DNA of 64,000 nt, from assembly GCF_030177895.1 (NCBI RefSeq), contig NZ_CP123448.1, positions 868,001 to 932,000 of the forward strand. Direction: 5' to 3'. Position numbers and translations under genes: made by a program. The stretch is from Kingella negevensis. Its GTDB lineage: Bacteria; Pseudomonadota; Gammaproteobacteria; Burkholderiales; Neisseriaceae. Numbering within the stretch: position 1 is the stretch's first letter; each line of letters starts with the position of its first letter. This document shows positions 18,835 to 28,214 of this stretch, piece by piece. Under the pieces are notes generated by a model. That model was given only the letters and a program-made list of their open reading frames with translations, made no database searches and had not been told where the DNA came from.

Positions 18835-19054
18835 GATTTTGTCCTGTTTTGGCTTTGAGATACAGCATGAGGCTGGTGAATTGTGCGCTGGCTGCGCCGA
18901 TGGCGAAAAGTATGGCGGCAATGCCGTATTGTTTTTCAGGCTGCGTTTTGAGGGATAGGAGATACACGCCTGTGCCGATGAGTAGCAGAAAAATAAACGA
19001 AAATAATAGGGTCAAAAAGAGAAATAACTTTTGTTTTTCCATATCATTATCCAT
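18824..19054 (-). CDS. Small two-helix membrane protein
   Basis: A 76-residue protein with two predicted transmembrane helices: about 9-33 (LFLFLTLLFSFIFLLLIGTG) and about 44-66 (GIAAILFAIGAASAQFTSLM). A short charged loop separates them and the tail is basic. No family is recognised. It overlaps rdgB by 11 bp, suggesting coupled translation, so it is probably real. The start could also be the Met five codons in (19042). Confidence 0.6.
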   Translation of the reverse strand: MDNDMEKQKLFLFLTLLFSFIFLLLIGTGVYLLSLKTQPEKQYGIAAILFAIGAASAQFTSLMLYLKAKTGQNHAE

Positions 19055-19103
19055 AAAAACAGCGTTTCAGGCAGCCTGAAAACTGCTTGAAACGCGTGTT
19101 GTG

Positions 19104-20060
19104 TTACATCATTAAAATAACCCAGTAGAACAGTTGCACGATTAAAACCATCAATGCAGCAATGGTTGCAACCGTCCAGTTCATATCGTTTTGTGTGGCA
19201 ACTGCGGTGCTTGCTTGAACTTGTGTTTGTGTAGCCGTGTTGGGTTCATCGCTAGACACGTAAGCATTATTGGCAGGCAATGCGTTTGCTGGAATTTGAC
19301 CGTCGCCAATCAAGGTAAACACTAGGCTATCTGTGTGGATAGTGATGTTATTTTGTTGGTCGCTGCGCTGCGCTGCTATGGCTGTTGTGCCATTTTTTTC
19401 TTTCATGGTTACTTGTGGCAGCTGTGAAGCGATGCTGTCTCGGTCAAGCATGGTGAAAGTGAATGGGTTATTTGCCGTCTCATCTTCCGCAAACATTTCT
19501 GCTGCTTTGGGGATTCGGTAAGACAATGGGTTCTTGGTTTGACGCTTCAGAATATTGTCTTCACCATTATCTTTCACTTCATGAAAAGAAGGAACTTGTT
19601 TATTGTCTTGCTCATCAACGTCTGCAAAATTATCAAACATATTTTGCAGGGATTTTGCTACATTGGTTTCATCTACTTCTTTAAAATCTGGTACTGGAGG
19701 AGAAGTAGGTTCTTCAATTTCTTGGAAACCGTTTAAATCCAGCGTGATTTCTTCATCAGTTTTTGAATTTAATTTTGCCACGCTTGAGTCTTCATCAAAT
19801 GCTTGAAACGTTAATTTATCGTTCATCAAGGCATCGTAATTTTTACTTGGCGTATTCGCTGATTCATTGCGAGGCATTGGACTAGGTGAACTGATTTCTG
19901 CTGGCGTAGCATTTGCAGGTTTTTTCTTGGATTTTTTAACCAAATGAAAGACAAAGCCACAATGCGGACAATCAGCACGACCCTGAGTCTTGTTCAACAT
20001 GGCAGAATCAAGAGAAACAGGTTGTTTGCATTCTGGGCAACTTACTTTAATTTCGCTCAT
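19104..20060 (-). CDS. MJ0042-type zinc-ribbon membrane protein
   Basis: A 318-residue protein. The N-terminus has a zinc ribbon with Cys8, Cys11, Cys31 and Cys34 (SCPEC...DCPHC), the MJ0042 finger. A long acidic, low-complexity middle (about 45-285) follows, and one C-terminal transmembrane helix (about 293-316, VATIAALMVLIVQLFYWVIL). The cytoplasmic ribbon plus a C-terminal anchor suggests a tail-anchored scaffold. It lacks a recognisable DUF3426. It follows prmA by 54 bp in the same direction, a neighbourhood seen in other betaproteobacteria. Role unknown. Confidence 0.7.
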   Translation of the reverse strand: MSEIKVSCPECKQPVSLDSAMLNKTQGRADCPHCGFVFHLVKKSKKKPANATPAEISSPSPMPRNESANTPSKNYDALMNDKLTFQAFDEDSSVAKLNSKTDEEITLDLNGFQEIEEPTSPPVPDFKEVDETNVAKSLQNMFDNFADVDEQDNKQVPSFHEVKDNGEDNILKRQTKNPLSYRIPKAAEMFAEDETANNPFTFTMLDRDSIASQLPQVTMKEKNGTTAIAAQRSDQQNNITIHTDSLVFTLIGDGQIPANALPANNAYVSSDEPNTATQTQVQASTAVATQNDMNWTVATIAALMVLIVQLFYWVILMM

Positions 20061-20114
20061 AATATTTGGTATGTTTTCTGTCTAATTTGGAATGAAATGT
20101 GGCAGCCTGAAAAA

Positions 20115-21002
20115 TCAGCGTTTTACGCCGCTTAAGCAAGCCCAGCCGTTGTCAGTAATGGCAGGTGCAAGGTCGAACCATTGTGAGTAAATACCGCTCA
20201 TTTCATCAATTTGTTCAGCCAAAATGCCTGATAACACAATGCGTCCGCCTGTTTTGGTACGCGCTGCCAGCATTTCGCCGAGCATACGCAAAGGGTTTGC
20301 CAAGATATTGGCAACAACAACATCAAATTGTCCTTCTGGCAAACCGTCTGGCAAATAGAATGCAGCCTGAACATCATTTTGTACTGCGTTATCGTTGCTT
20401 GCTCTAATCGCTTGTGGGTCAATATCCACGCCTGTGGCGGAACCTGCACCCACTTTCAAAGCAGCAATCGTTAAAATGCCTGAGCCGCAGCCGTAATCCA
20501 AAACACTTTCGCCGCCTTTCAGATTATTGTCCAACCATTGCAAGCATAAATGGGTGGTTGGGTGGCTGCCTGTGCCAAATGCTAAGCCTGGGTCTAAGCG
20601 CAAGTTAATGGCATTAGAATCTGGCGATTCGTGCCAAGTGGGGGTAATCCACAAACGGTCTGAAATTTTAATCGGGTCAAACTGAGATTGTGTTAAACGC
20701 ACCCAGTCTTGTTCTTCCAAAGTTTCAATGGTGTATTCAGGCTGAGGTAAATTAATGCTTTGGGCGGCTTGCGCGATAATGCTTGCTACATCGGCTTGCT
20801 CATCAAACAAGGCTACAATTTTGCTTTGTTGCCACAGTTGTTGTTCTGGCATACCTGGTTCGCCGAAAATGGGTTGCTCATTGTCTGTTCCTGCAAATGC
20901 GTCTTCAATGGCTGTGGATAATGCACCGCAATCCATAAGTGCGTCTGAAAAGGTTTCGGCGATGGCTTCTTGAACGGGAATGTTGGCTTGTTGATAAGAC
21001 AT
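20115..21002 (-). CDS. prmA: Ribosomal protein L11 methyltransferase
   Basis: A 295-residue SAM-dependent enzyme that trimethylates amino groups of ribosomal protein L11. An N-terminal substrate-recognition domain precedes a class I methyltransferase fold with SAM motif VLDYGCGSGILTIAALKVGA (about residue 166 on) and GVDIDPQAIRASNDNA. The catalytic region shows VVANILANPLR. Length fits the family. The DPGLAFGTGSHPTTHLCLQW block is typical of PrmA. Confidence 0.95.
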   Translation of the reverse strand: MSYQQANIPVQEAIAETFSDALMDCGALSTAIEDAFAGTDNEQPIFGEPGMPEQQLWQQSKIVALFDEQADVASIIAQAAQSINLPQPEYTIETLEEQDWVRLTQSQFDPIKISDRLWITPTWHESPDSNAINLRLDPGLAFGTGSHPTTHLCLQWLDNNLKGGESVLDYGCGSGILTIAALKVGAGSATGVDIDPQAIRASNDNAVQNDVQAAFYLPDGLPEGQFDVVVANILANPLRMLGEMLAARTKTGGRIVLSGILAEQIDEMSGIYSQWFDLAPAITDNGWACLSGVKR

Positions 21003-21147
21003 AATATGATTACTTTAATAATGCAGCCTGAAAACAGCAAAGCAGTGGAAACAAAATGAGGTATTTTATCATTATTTTACGAATATGTTGTAAAGACCGT
21101 TATTTTTTTCAGGCTGCCTGAAAAATGCGTTTTAGCATTGAAAATAC

Positions 21148-21176
21148 TTGCATTTTACCGACTTAGTGTTTAGAAT
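21148..21176 (+). promoter_or_regulatory. Sigma-70 promoter of rpsT
   Basis: A -35 box TTGCAT (21148-21153) and -10 box TAGAAT (21171-21176) are separated by exactly 17 bp, about 48 bp upstream of the rpsT ATG. Confidence 0.7.
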
Positions 21177-21223
21177 GGCGCGTTTTACGAAATCAACTAA
21201 TCCCTAATTCAGGAGTATTTACA

Positions 21224-21487
21224 ATGGCAAATAGCGCACAAGCTCGCAAACGCGCCCGTCAATCTTTGAAAAACCGTGCACACAACGCAAGTCTGCGTAC
21301 TGCTTTCCGTACTGCAGTGAAAAAAGTGTTGAAAGCTGTTGAAGCTGGCGACAAAGCTGCTGCTCAAGTAGTTTATCAAGAAAGCGTTAAAGTTTTGGAC
21401 CGTATCGCTGATAAAGGCGTATTCCACAAAAACAAAGCTGCACGTCACAAAAGCCGTTTGTCTGCTAAAGTAAAAGCAATGGCTTAA
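21224..21487 (+). CDS. rpsT: 30S ribosomal protein S20
   Basis: An 87-residue, highly basic helical protein starting [20 protein letters not shown], which binds 16S rRNA in the body of the small subunit. Length is the family norm. A ribosome site (CAGGAG) precedes the ATG. Monocistronic, with its own promoter and terminator, and divergent from prmA. Confidence 0.98.
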   Translation: MANSAQARKRARQSLKNRAHNASLRTAFRTAVKKVLKAVEAGDKAAAQVVYQESVKVLDRIADKGVFHKNKAARHKSRLSAKVKAMA

Positions 21488-21502
21488 TTTTTAGACTGAT
21501 TA

Positions 21503-21539
21503 AAAAACCTGTTGTTATTTGAAACAACAGGTTTTTTTG
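21503..21539 (+). terminator. Intrinsic terminator of rpsT
   Basis: A perfect stem of about 14 bp (AAAAACCTGTTGTT / AACAACAGGTTTTT) with a short loop and a T-run. Confidence 0.92.
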
Positions 21540-21580
21540 CGTCTTTTAGATGAGTGTTATAAGAAGAATACAAAACTTTC

Positions 21581-21594
21581 TTGATGTACATCAA
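21581..21594 (+). promoter_or_regulatory. FNR-type binding site with stranded promoter and start codon
   Basis: TTGATGTACATCAA is a perfect match to the FNR consensus TTGAT-N4-ATCAA. Downstream are A/T-rich -10 candidates (GATTAT near 21614, TACAAT at 21625-21630), a GAGGA ribosome site and an ATG at 21657. That ATG opens only six codons (MKKSYL) before the IS copy begins at 21675. An anaerobically induced promoter has lost its gene and now reads into the transposase. Confidence 0.75.
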
Positions 21595-21674
21595 AATAAT
21601 GCAAATATTACATGATTATTTTTTTACAATTCTTTGTTGAGGAAACAAATACATTATGAAGAAAAGCTATTTAA

Positions 21675-22492
21675 GAACCTGTATTCACAAAAATGATAAA
21701 ATATCTTTATGACTAGAAAATCCTACCCAACAGACTTAACAGATGCCCAATGGCAAGCGATTGAGCCATATTTTAACCAGCTACGCCACTACAAATGGGA
21801 TAAACGTCAATTAGTGAATGCCGTTTTGTACATCACCAAAACAGGTTGCCAATGGCGTATGCTGCCCAATGATTTTCCACCTTATTCAACCGTATGGAGT
21901 TTCTATCGCAGAGCCAATCAATCAGGCTTATGGGATAGAATTCTTTTGGCATTGGTTCAAAAAAACGTTTAATCCATCAAAAACAAGCAATGCCAACTTA
22001 TGCCATTCTTGATTCACAAAGTGTCAAAACAGCTTCTAGCGCACATGATAAAGGTTTTGATGGAGGTAAAAAAATCAAAGGTCGTAAGCGACATATAGCT
22101 GTTGATACGTTGGGTAATCTATTGTCTGTTGTGGTTCATGCAGCCAATATTCATGACACAAAAGCAGGTATTTTTGTAGCAAAAAAAGCGTTTGAGACCT
22201 ATCCGAGTTTAAAAGGTTTCTGTGCGGACGCAGGTTATCGGAATACATTTGAGCGTGAAGTATCAGAGCAATTGGGTTTAACTGTTGAGATTTCAAAGAG
22301 AATTCAAGATATTTCTTGGCATATTCTGCCCAAACGTTGGATTGTAGAACGAACGTTTGCATGGTTAGGTTGGTCTCGACGTTTAGCAAAAGATTTTGAG
22401 CAGACGAATTTATCTGCTGAAAATTTTGTTAAACTAGGGTATATTTCACAAATATTAAAATTTATCAAATAGTTGTTTGTGAATACAGATTC
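21675..22492 (+). mobile_element. IS5-family element A, complete 818-bp copy
   Basis: Inverted-repeat ends GAACCTGTATTCACAAA and TTTGTGAATACAGATTC are flanked by TAA on both sides (21672-21674, 22493-22495), a 3-bp target as in the IS1031/IS427-type groups. The sequences outside the two ends do not belong to one gene: a promoter region lies left and a CheA fragment right. Confidence 0.9.
21709..22472 (+). CDS. IS5 family transposase (element A), two frames joined by a -1 frameshift
   Basis: Frame one (21709-21972, 87 residues, MTRKSYPTDLTDAQWQAIEP) carries the insertion-element domain. Frame two supplies the DDE core from AILDSQSVKT through DAGYRN to WIVERTFAWLGW, ending at 22472. At the end of frame one lies CAAAAAAAC, a slippery A_AAA_AAC heptamer. 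A -1 slip there gives QKKRLIHQKQAMPTYAILDS, which is continuous with the family. The fusion protein of about 253 residues is probably the active enzyme. This is the usual layout of IS427-type elements, so I do not consider it a broken gene. Confidence 0.87.
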
Positions 22493-22754
22493 TAACTTCG
22501 ACGCTATTCGTCGCAAAGCCGTATTGCTAGGCTTGATGGATACAGCAGAAGCTGAATCTATGGAACAGCGTCAAATGTTAAGCCTGATGTTCAGCAGCGG
22601 TTTCTCAACTGCCACCTCTGAAACAGAAGATGCAGGTCGCGGCGTAGGCATGGACATCATCAAAGAAACCGTGCAAAACATGGGCGGTCGTATCAGCGTA
22701 GCAACAGACGCAGAAAGTTACACACGCTTTAGCTTAACTTTCCCAAAAGCCTAA
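22493..22754 (+). pseudogene. CheA-like histidine kinase, C-terminal ATPase fragment
   Basis: After the IS the frame reads NFDAIRRKAVLLGLMDTAEA and then FSSGFSTATSETEDAGRGVGMDIIKETVQNMGG with a final FSLTFPKA. This is the end of a CheA-type HATPase domain (the GRGVGMD glycine box and the RF.LTFP strand). The N-terminal ~80-90% of the kinase, including phosphotransfer and dimerisation domains, is gone. No CheW-like domain follows. It sits 17 bp before a CheY-like gene, so it was part of a chemotaxis-type or pilus-control operon. Confidence 0.8.
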
Positions 22755-22771
22755 TTTAACGAAAGAAAACT

Positions 22772-23144
22772 ATGTATAAACTAATGATTATCGATGATTC
22801 CAACATCATCCGTAACCGTATTGAACGCAGCCTGAAAAACTTGTCTGTGGAAATAGTAGCCACCGCTTCTAATGGTGAACAAGTGTTGCAAATGTTCAAA
22901 GAACACAAACCTGAATTGATTACCATGGACTTAACCACGCCTGAAATGGACGGTTTGGAATGTATCCAACGCATTCGCGAAATCAGTGCTGATACCAGCA
23001 TTTTGGTGGTTTCTGCCTTGTCTGACCGTCAAACAGGTTTGAAAGCCTTGCAATATGGCGCACGTGGTTTTCATTTGCAAACCATTCACTGACGAACAGT
23101 TGGTAATGGCATTGGGCAAATTGATTACCCATCAGAAGAAGTAA
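22772..23144 (+). pseudogene. CheY-like response regulator, frameshifted
   Basis: MYKLMIIDDSNIIRNRIERS starts a receiver domain with acidic pair Asp8/Asp9 and phosphoacceptor Asp53 in ITMDLTTPEMDG. At 23068-23071 a run of four T replaces the expected three. The frame then reads FHLQTIH and stops at 23092. In the alternative frame the sequence FICKPFTDEQLVMALGKL continues to TAA at 23142-23144, restoring the conserved Lys of the KPF motif. One base insertion has therefore removed the last alpha/beta unit and the essential Lys. Confidence 0.85.
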
Positions 23145-23154
23145 TTTGTAAACA

Positions 23155-23192
23155 AAATAACCCTTTGGTAACATAACCAAAGGGTTATTTTT
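23155..23192 (+). terminator. Intrinsic terminator after the CheY-like gene
   Basis: AAATAACCCTTTGGT pairs with ACCAAAGGGTTATTT over a short loop, followed by T's and an uptake sequence. Confidence 0.88.
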
Positions 23193-23240
23193 CAGGCAGC
23201 CTGAAAGTTTCAGGCTGCATTTTATAGTGGATAAACATTC

Positions 23241-25121
23241 ATGAGCAATTACGAACAAATTTATCAAGAAGCCTACCAATTATGGCAAAGCGGATACAAA
23301 GCAGAAGCATTAGATAAAATTCTCCCTTTAACTGAGCAAACAAACCAAGATGCCATTTTCAATTTAGCCGCCGTTTTACTGTGTGAAAACAACCGTATTG
23401 ACGAAGGCATCACCATGTGGCAACGCTTGCCTAACTGGGAACAATCCACCACCATGCTCAGCAATATGGGCAGTGCCTATCACAGAATGAATCGCTATGA
23501 AGAAGCATACGATTTCTTTCAACGCGCCTTGCAGGTAGATGAAAAAAATGTAGACGCATGGTTCAATTCCAGCGTTGTGTTGCGCAAATTAAAAAAGCAT
23601 GATGAAGCCACTCAATGCTTGGAACGCATTTTAGAAATTGCCCCTGATTATGTTGACGCAAAATTCAATCTTGCCCATGAATACCGCAATCATTTCAAAT
23701 TACCCCAAGCCATTCAGTTATACAGAGAAATCTTAAACACGCAGCCTGAAAATGATGAAGCCAAATTTGGTTTAGCCGTATGTTTGCAAGGCAATCACGA
23801 AGGAGAAAGCGCCCTTCCCTTTTATCAAGATTTGCTAGAAAACCACACAGGTTATGCCAAAGCCTTTCCCAACATGATGTTCAGCCTGCATTACATGACA
23901 CACATGCAGCCTGAAAACCTGTTTGCAGAAGCCAAACATCATGGCGACAGAATTGTGCGTACCCTATGCAAAAAAACCGCACCCAAACCCACTTTAGAAC
24001 AACAAAATAAACGTTTGCATATCGGTATTTTATCTGCCGATTTATGTTTACATCCCGTTGGCTATTTCGTTTCCAGCCTACTCAAAAGCCAAGCAACCGA
24101 ACAATTCGACTGGTCAGCCTATGCTAACAACGAACCAGACCATTTCGACACCTTAAGCGATTACATCAAACCCAGATTTAAAAACTGGCATGCTATTCAC
24201 GATTTAACAGATGAACAAGTCATCAAAAAAATCCAAGCAGACAAAATCGACATTCTGCTGGATTTATCAGGTTTAACTAAAGGACACCGCATCGGCGTAA
24301 TCGCCGCACAAGCTGCACCCGTGCAAATCAACTGGTTAGGTTATTTCGCCACCACAGGCTTATCTACCGAACAAGCCGTCATTGCTGACCCCTATTGCGT
24401 CCCAGAAGGCGAAGAAAAATGGTTTGTCGAAAAAGTTTGGCGCATGCCGCATACACGCTTGTGCATGCACGAACCACCAGAAGCAGGAGAAATCAACCCA
24501 TTGCCTGCGCTAAAAAACGGTTACATCACATTTGGCTGTTTCCAAAATATCCAAAAAATCAACTTATCCGTATTATCCACATGGGCAGAAATCGCACGCA
24601 CTCTACCCAACGCACGCTGGCGCATTCAGGCAGATAAGTTAAAACCCAACAGCCTGCACATGCAAAAATTTAAAGAAACCCTACGTCAAAGTGGCTTAGA
24701 CGAATCACGCGTAGACATTCACGAAGCCACCGATTTAATCGATTATTTCAAAGCATACAATGAAATCGACATCATTTTAGATACTTTCCCCTACCCTGGC
24801 GGAACAACCACATGCCAAGCCCTATGGATGGGCGTACCCACGCTCACCCTCACACAGCCAGGCATGTTAGCCAGACAAGGCGAACAACTCATGTCTGCCG
24901 CGCAACTGCCCGACTGGATATGCCACAACGAAGCCGAATATTTAGGCAAAGCCATCTATTGGGCGAACCCAGCCCGTTGGGGCATGCTCAACGCCATGCG
25001 CCTAGGCATGCGTAAACACGTCCGCAAAACCCCATTGTTTGATTACCAACAATTTGGTTCAGATTGGGCAGACCTAGTCAAACAAATATGGCAAGACGCA
25101 TGTCAAAGTAGCAATGAATAA
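23241..25121 (+). CDS. TPR protein with GT41 (O-GlcNAc transferase/SPINDLY-like) domain
   Basis: A 626-residue protein. Residues about 1-215 are tetratricopeptide repeats (e.g. AYHRMNRYEEAYDFFQRALQ). From about 250 the GT41 fold follows: RLHIGILSADLCLHPVGYF, DILLDLSGLTKGHR, APVQINWLGYFATTGL, FGCFQNIQKIN and the UDP-binding LDTFPYPGGTTTCQALWMG near the C-terminus. Such enzymes move a sugar from UDP-sugars to Ser/Thr (or Asn) of proteins in the cytoplasm. The nearby pseudaminic acid genes and type IV pilus genes make surface-protein glycosylation a reasonable role, but this is inference. It is not linked to a visible adhesin. Confidence 0.87.
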   Translation: MSNYEQIYQEAYQLWQSGYKAEALDKILPLTEQTNQDAIFNLAAVLLCENNRIDEGITMWQRLPNWEQSTTMLSNMGSAYHRMNRYEEAYDFFQRALQVDEKNVDAWFNSSVVLRKLKKHDEATQCLERILEIAPDYVDAKFNLAHEYRNHFKLPQAIQLYREILNTQPENDEAKFGLAVCLQGNHEGESALPFYQDLLENHTGYAKAFPNMMFSLHYMTHMQPENLFAEAKHHGDRIVRTLCKKTAPKPTLEQQNKRLHIGILSADLCLHPVGYFVSSLLKSQATEQFDWSAYANNEPDHFDTLSDYIKPRFKNWHAIHDLTDEQVIKKIQADKIDILLDLSGLTKGHRIGVIAAQAAPVQINWLGYFATTGLSTEQAVIADPYCVPEGEEKWFVEKVWRMPHTRLCMHEPPEAGEINPLPALKNGYITFGCFQNIQKINLSVLSTWAEIARTLPNARWRIQADKLKPNSLHMQKFKETLRQSGLDESRVDIHEATDLIDYFKAYNEIDIILDTFPYPGGTTTCQALWMGVPTLTLTQPGMLARQGEQLMSAAQLPDWICHNEAEYLGKAIYWANPARWGMLNAMRLGMRKHVRKTPLFDYQQFGSDWADLVKQIWQDACQSSNE

Positions 25122-25232
25122 GCACTGCTACCCAGCATTTTCAAAACTTAACAGTAAACCATAAAAAATTCGTGTGAGTAGAAATTGAAAGGTGTAAAAT
25201 CCAGCAACTAACATACAGAAAGGGCTTTTACC

Positions 25233-25592
25233 ATGAATCTCCAAAAAATGACTGAAGGTTTAGTCACACTAAAAGGAGCAATAGCAGCAGCAATTGTCGA
25301 TTACGAAAGCGGCATGCTGATGGCATCTGCCAACAACGACCCAAGCTACGATTTAGAAGTGGTAGCAGGACGAGGCAGCGAAGTGATTCGAGCCAAACGC
25401 CGCATTATGGACAGATTAGCGATGGACGATGAAATCAACGATATTTTGATTACATTAACCACGCAATATCACCTGATGTGTCCATCAAAAAAATACAAAC
25501 ATATGTTTATCTATCTCGCCGTAGATAGAAAAGAAGCCAACCTCTCGCGTTGCCGACAAGCCATTTTTGCGCTTGAAAAACAATTAGCCTAA
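25233..25592 (+). CDS. Roadblock/LC7-like protein
   Basis: A 119-residue protein without signal peptide. The pattern LKGAIAAAIVDYESGMLMAS followed by ILITLTTQYHLMCP and MFIYLAVDRKEANLSRCR fits a roadblock/LC7 fold (as in MglB-type GTPase partners). A GTPase partner is not visible nearby. It lies 111 bp downstream of the GT41 gene with an AGAAAGGG ribosome site and its own terminator. Roadblock proteins often modulate small GTPases in motility and polarity; a role here is unproven. Confidence 0.6.
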   Translation: MNLQKMTEGLVTLKGAIAAAIVDYESGMLMASANNDPSYDLEVVAGRGSEVIRAKRRIMDRLAMDDEINDILITLTTQYHLMCPSKKYKHMFIYLAVDRKEANLSRCRQAIFALEKQLA

Positions 25593-26762
<1,170 letters not shown>

Positions 26763-26791
26763 TTTTTCAGGCTGCCTGAAAGGAAATCTAA

Positions 26792-27202
26792 ATGGCAGAA
26801 TTATCTATCCAACTATTTAGCGACATCGTTACCCGATTGCAAGAAGGCTGGCAGCGTTATTTGCAAGACACCAGCGACACGCAAATCCGCGATGGATTGA
26901 TTCAACGCTTTGAATTTACCTACGAAATCAGCCATAAAATTTTAAAACGCTATTTAGAAAACACGTCCGCCGACTCCACGCAATTTGATTTGATAAGTTT
27001 TCAAGACATCATTCGCACCGCCAACGAGCAAAATTTATTGCTGGGAAATTGGGCGGATTGGAAACAATACCGCGATATGCGCGCGCGGACGAGCCACACT
27101 TACGATGAAGAAACCGCGATTGCTGTGGTGCAAGGCATTGAGAAATTTCTTGCGGAAGCGCAATTTTTACAGCAAAAACTTCAAGAAAAATCATGCCAGT
27201 AG
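26792..27202 (+). CDS. HEPN-domain protein, HI0074/HepT type
   Basis: A 136-residue helical protein of the nucleotidyltransferase substrate-binding (HI0074) family. The HEPN motif RX4HXY is present as RARTSHTY (Arg97, His102, Tyr104). It pairs with the MNT-type gene that overlaps it by 10 bp. In studied pairs (HepT-MntA) the HEPN protein is an RNase toxin and the MNT partner adenylylates it to silence it. Ribosome site GAAAGGAA lies inside an uptake sequence that opens the island. Confidence 0.88.
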   Translation: MAELSIQLFSDIVTRLQEGWQRYLQDTSDTQIRDGLIQRFEFTYEISHKILKRYLENTSADSTQFDLISFQDIIRTANEQNLLLGNWADWKQYRDMRARTSHTYDEETAIAVVQGIEKFLAEAQFLQQKLQEKSCQ

Positions 27203-27501
27203 AATTAAACATTTCGCCCGATGAATGGCAAATTGTGCAAACGATTTTGCAGCAACACATTTCGCAACGCACGGTGTGGGCGTTTGGTTCGCGCGTAAAT
27301 GGCAAGGCAAAGCCGTATTCGGATTTGGATTTAGCAGTGCTGGGCGACACGCCGCTTTCTTTGGCGGAACACGCGGATTTGGTGGGCGCTTTTTCGGAAA
27401 GCGATTTGCCGTGGAAAGTAGATTTGGTGGATTGGTGTTTGATTGGCGATGAGTTTCGGGCGATTGTGGCGGTGCGGTATTTTGTGGTGCAGGCTGCCTG
27501 A
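27193..27501 (+). CDS. MNT-type nucleotidyltransferase, HI0073/MntA-like
   Basis: A 102-residue minimal nucleotidyltransferase. It shows the exact GSX10DXD signature: Gly32-Ser33, then Asp44 and Asp46 in GSRVNGKAKPYSDLDLAVL, with a third acid in KVDLVD. It probably neutralises its HEPN partner by AMP transfer. It overlaps the HEPN gene by 10 bp. The last three codons (QAA) and TGA stop come from an uptake sequence. Confidence 0.88.
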   Translation: MPVELNISPDEWQIVQTILQQHISQRTVWAFGSRVNGKAKPYSDLDLAVLGDTPLSLAEHADLVGAFSESDLPWKVDLVDWCLIGDEFRAIVAVRYFVVQAA

Positions 27502-27521
27502 AAATTTGAAGGAGTAGAAAA

Positions 27522-27773
27522 ATGAATAATGTTCACTATACATTTCAATTAGATAATCATTTGAAACAGGCATTTTTTCAGGCTGCCAAGGAATCCAATC
27601 GCAGTAGTGCGGAATTATTGCGCGAATTGATGCGCGAGTTTGTGCAAAAGCAGGCTGCCACGCCAAAGAAAGTCAGTTTAGCTGAAAAATTAGGCGGTTA
27701 TCATCCAGCAGCAGAAGTAAATTTTGAGTTTGAGCGAGAAATGGACGAATTTCGCGCAGCGGAGTTTGACTAA
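27522..27773 (+). CDS. RHH-type antitoxin of a PIN toxin-antitoxin pair
   Basis: An 83-residue protein: residues about 3-45 (VHYTFQLDNHLKQAFFQAAK, then SSAELLRELMREFV) look like a ribbon-helix-helix DNA-binding domain. An acidic tail (FEFEREMDEFRAAEFD) would wrap the toxin. The stop overlaps the toxin ATG (TAATG), the usual coupling of such pairs. In-frame uptake sequence codons encode FFQAA. GGAG ribosome site is present. Confidence 0.8.
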   Translation: MNNVHYTFQLDNHLKQAFFQAAKESNRSSAELLRELMREFVQKQAATPKKVSLAEKLGGYHPAAEVNFEFEREMDEFRAAEFD

Positions 27774-28201
27774 TGTATCTGCTTGATACCAATATTGTTT
27801 CTGAATTACGAAAACTAGACAGCAATAAAATCAATCCAAACGTGCAAAAATGGGCGGAACAAGTTGATTTTGATAAAACATTTATCAGCGTGATAACAAT
27901 TAGCGAAATTCAAATGGGTATTTTACGTTTGGCGCAAAGTGATAAACAGCAAGCGAATATGTTGGCGGATTCGTTTGAAAATCAGGTTTTACCCGAATAT
28001 CAATCGCGCAGTATTTTGATAAATAAAGAAATTGCTTTGCGTTATGCTACTTTACACATTCCCAATAAACGCCCTGTAAATGATGCCTTTATTGCGGCGA
28101 CTGCATTGGAATATGATTTTGTGTTGGTTACGCGCAATATTAAGGATTTTCAGGGTGTGGGACTGAAATTGCTTAATCCGTTTGAGTTTCAGGCTGCCTG
28201 A
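27773..28201 (+). CDS. PIN-domain toxin (VapC/FitB-like)
   Basis: A 142-residue PIN ribonuclease. Acidic active-site residues are visible: Asp5 in LLDTN, Glu45 in TISEIQMG, Asp104 in VNDAFIAATA, and Asp125 in RNIKDF. This spacing fits VapC/FitB; FitAB of Neisseria gonorrhoeae is the best-known relative. Antitoxin gene precedes it with one base overlap. The C-terminus ends FQAA through an uptake sequence. Confidence 0.9.
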   Translation: MYLLDTNIVSELRKLDSNKINPNVQKWAEQVDFDKTFISVITISEIQMGILRLAQSDKQQANMLADSFENQVLPEYQSRSILINKEIALRYATLHIPNKRPVNDAFIAATALEYDFVLVTRNIKDFQGVGLKLLNPFEFQAA

Positions 28202-28214
28202 AAAAGGAAAATCA

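Noticed and set aside
21961..21972. Frameshift in transposase A taken as a disabling mutation
   Set aside because: A slippery A_AAA_AAC sits precisely at the frame change and the joined protein fits the family, so it is probably programmed.
23223..23235. TATAGTGGATAAAC before the GT41 gene, like a Correia end
   Set aside because: Only one end, with no core block or partner repeat.
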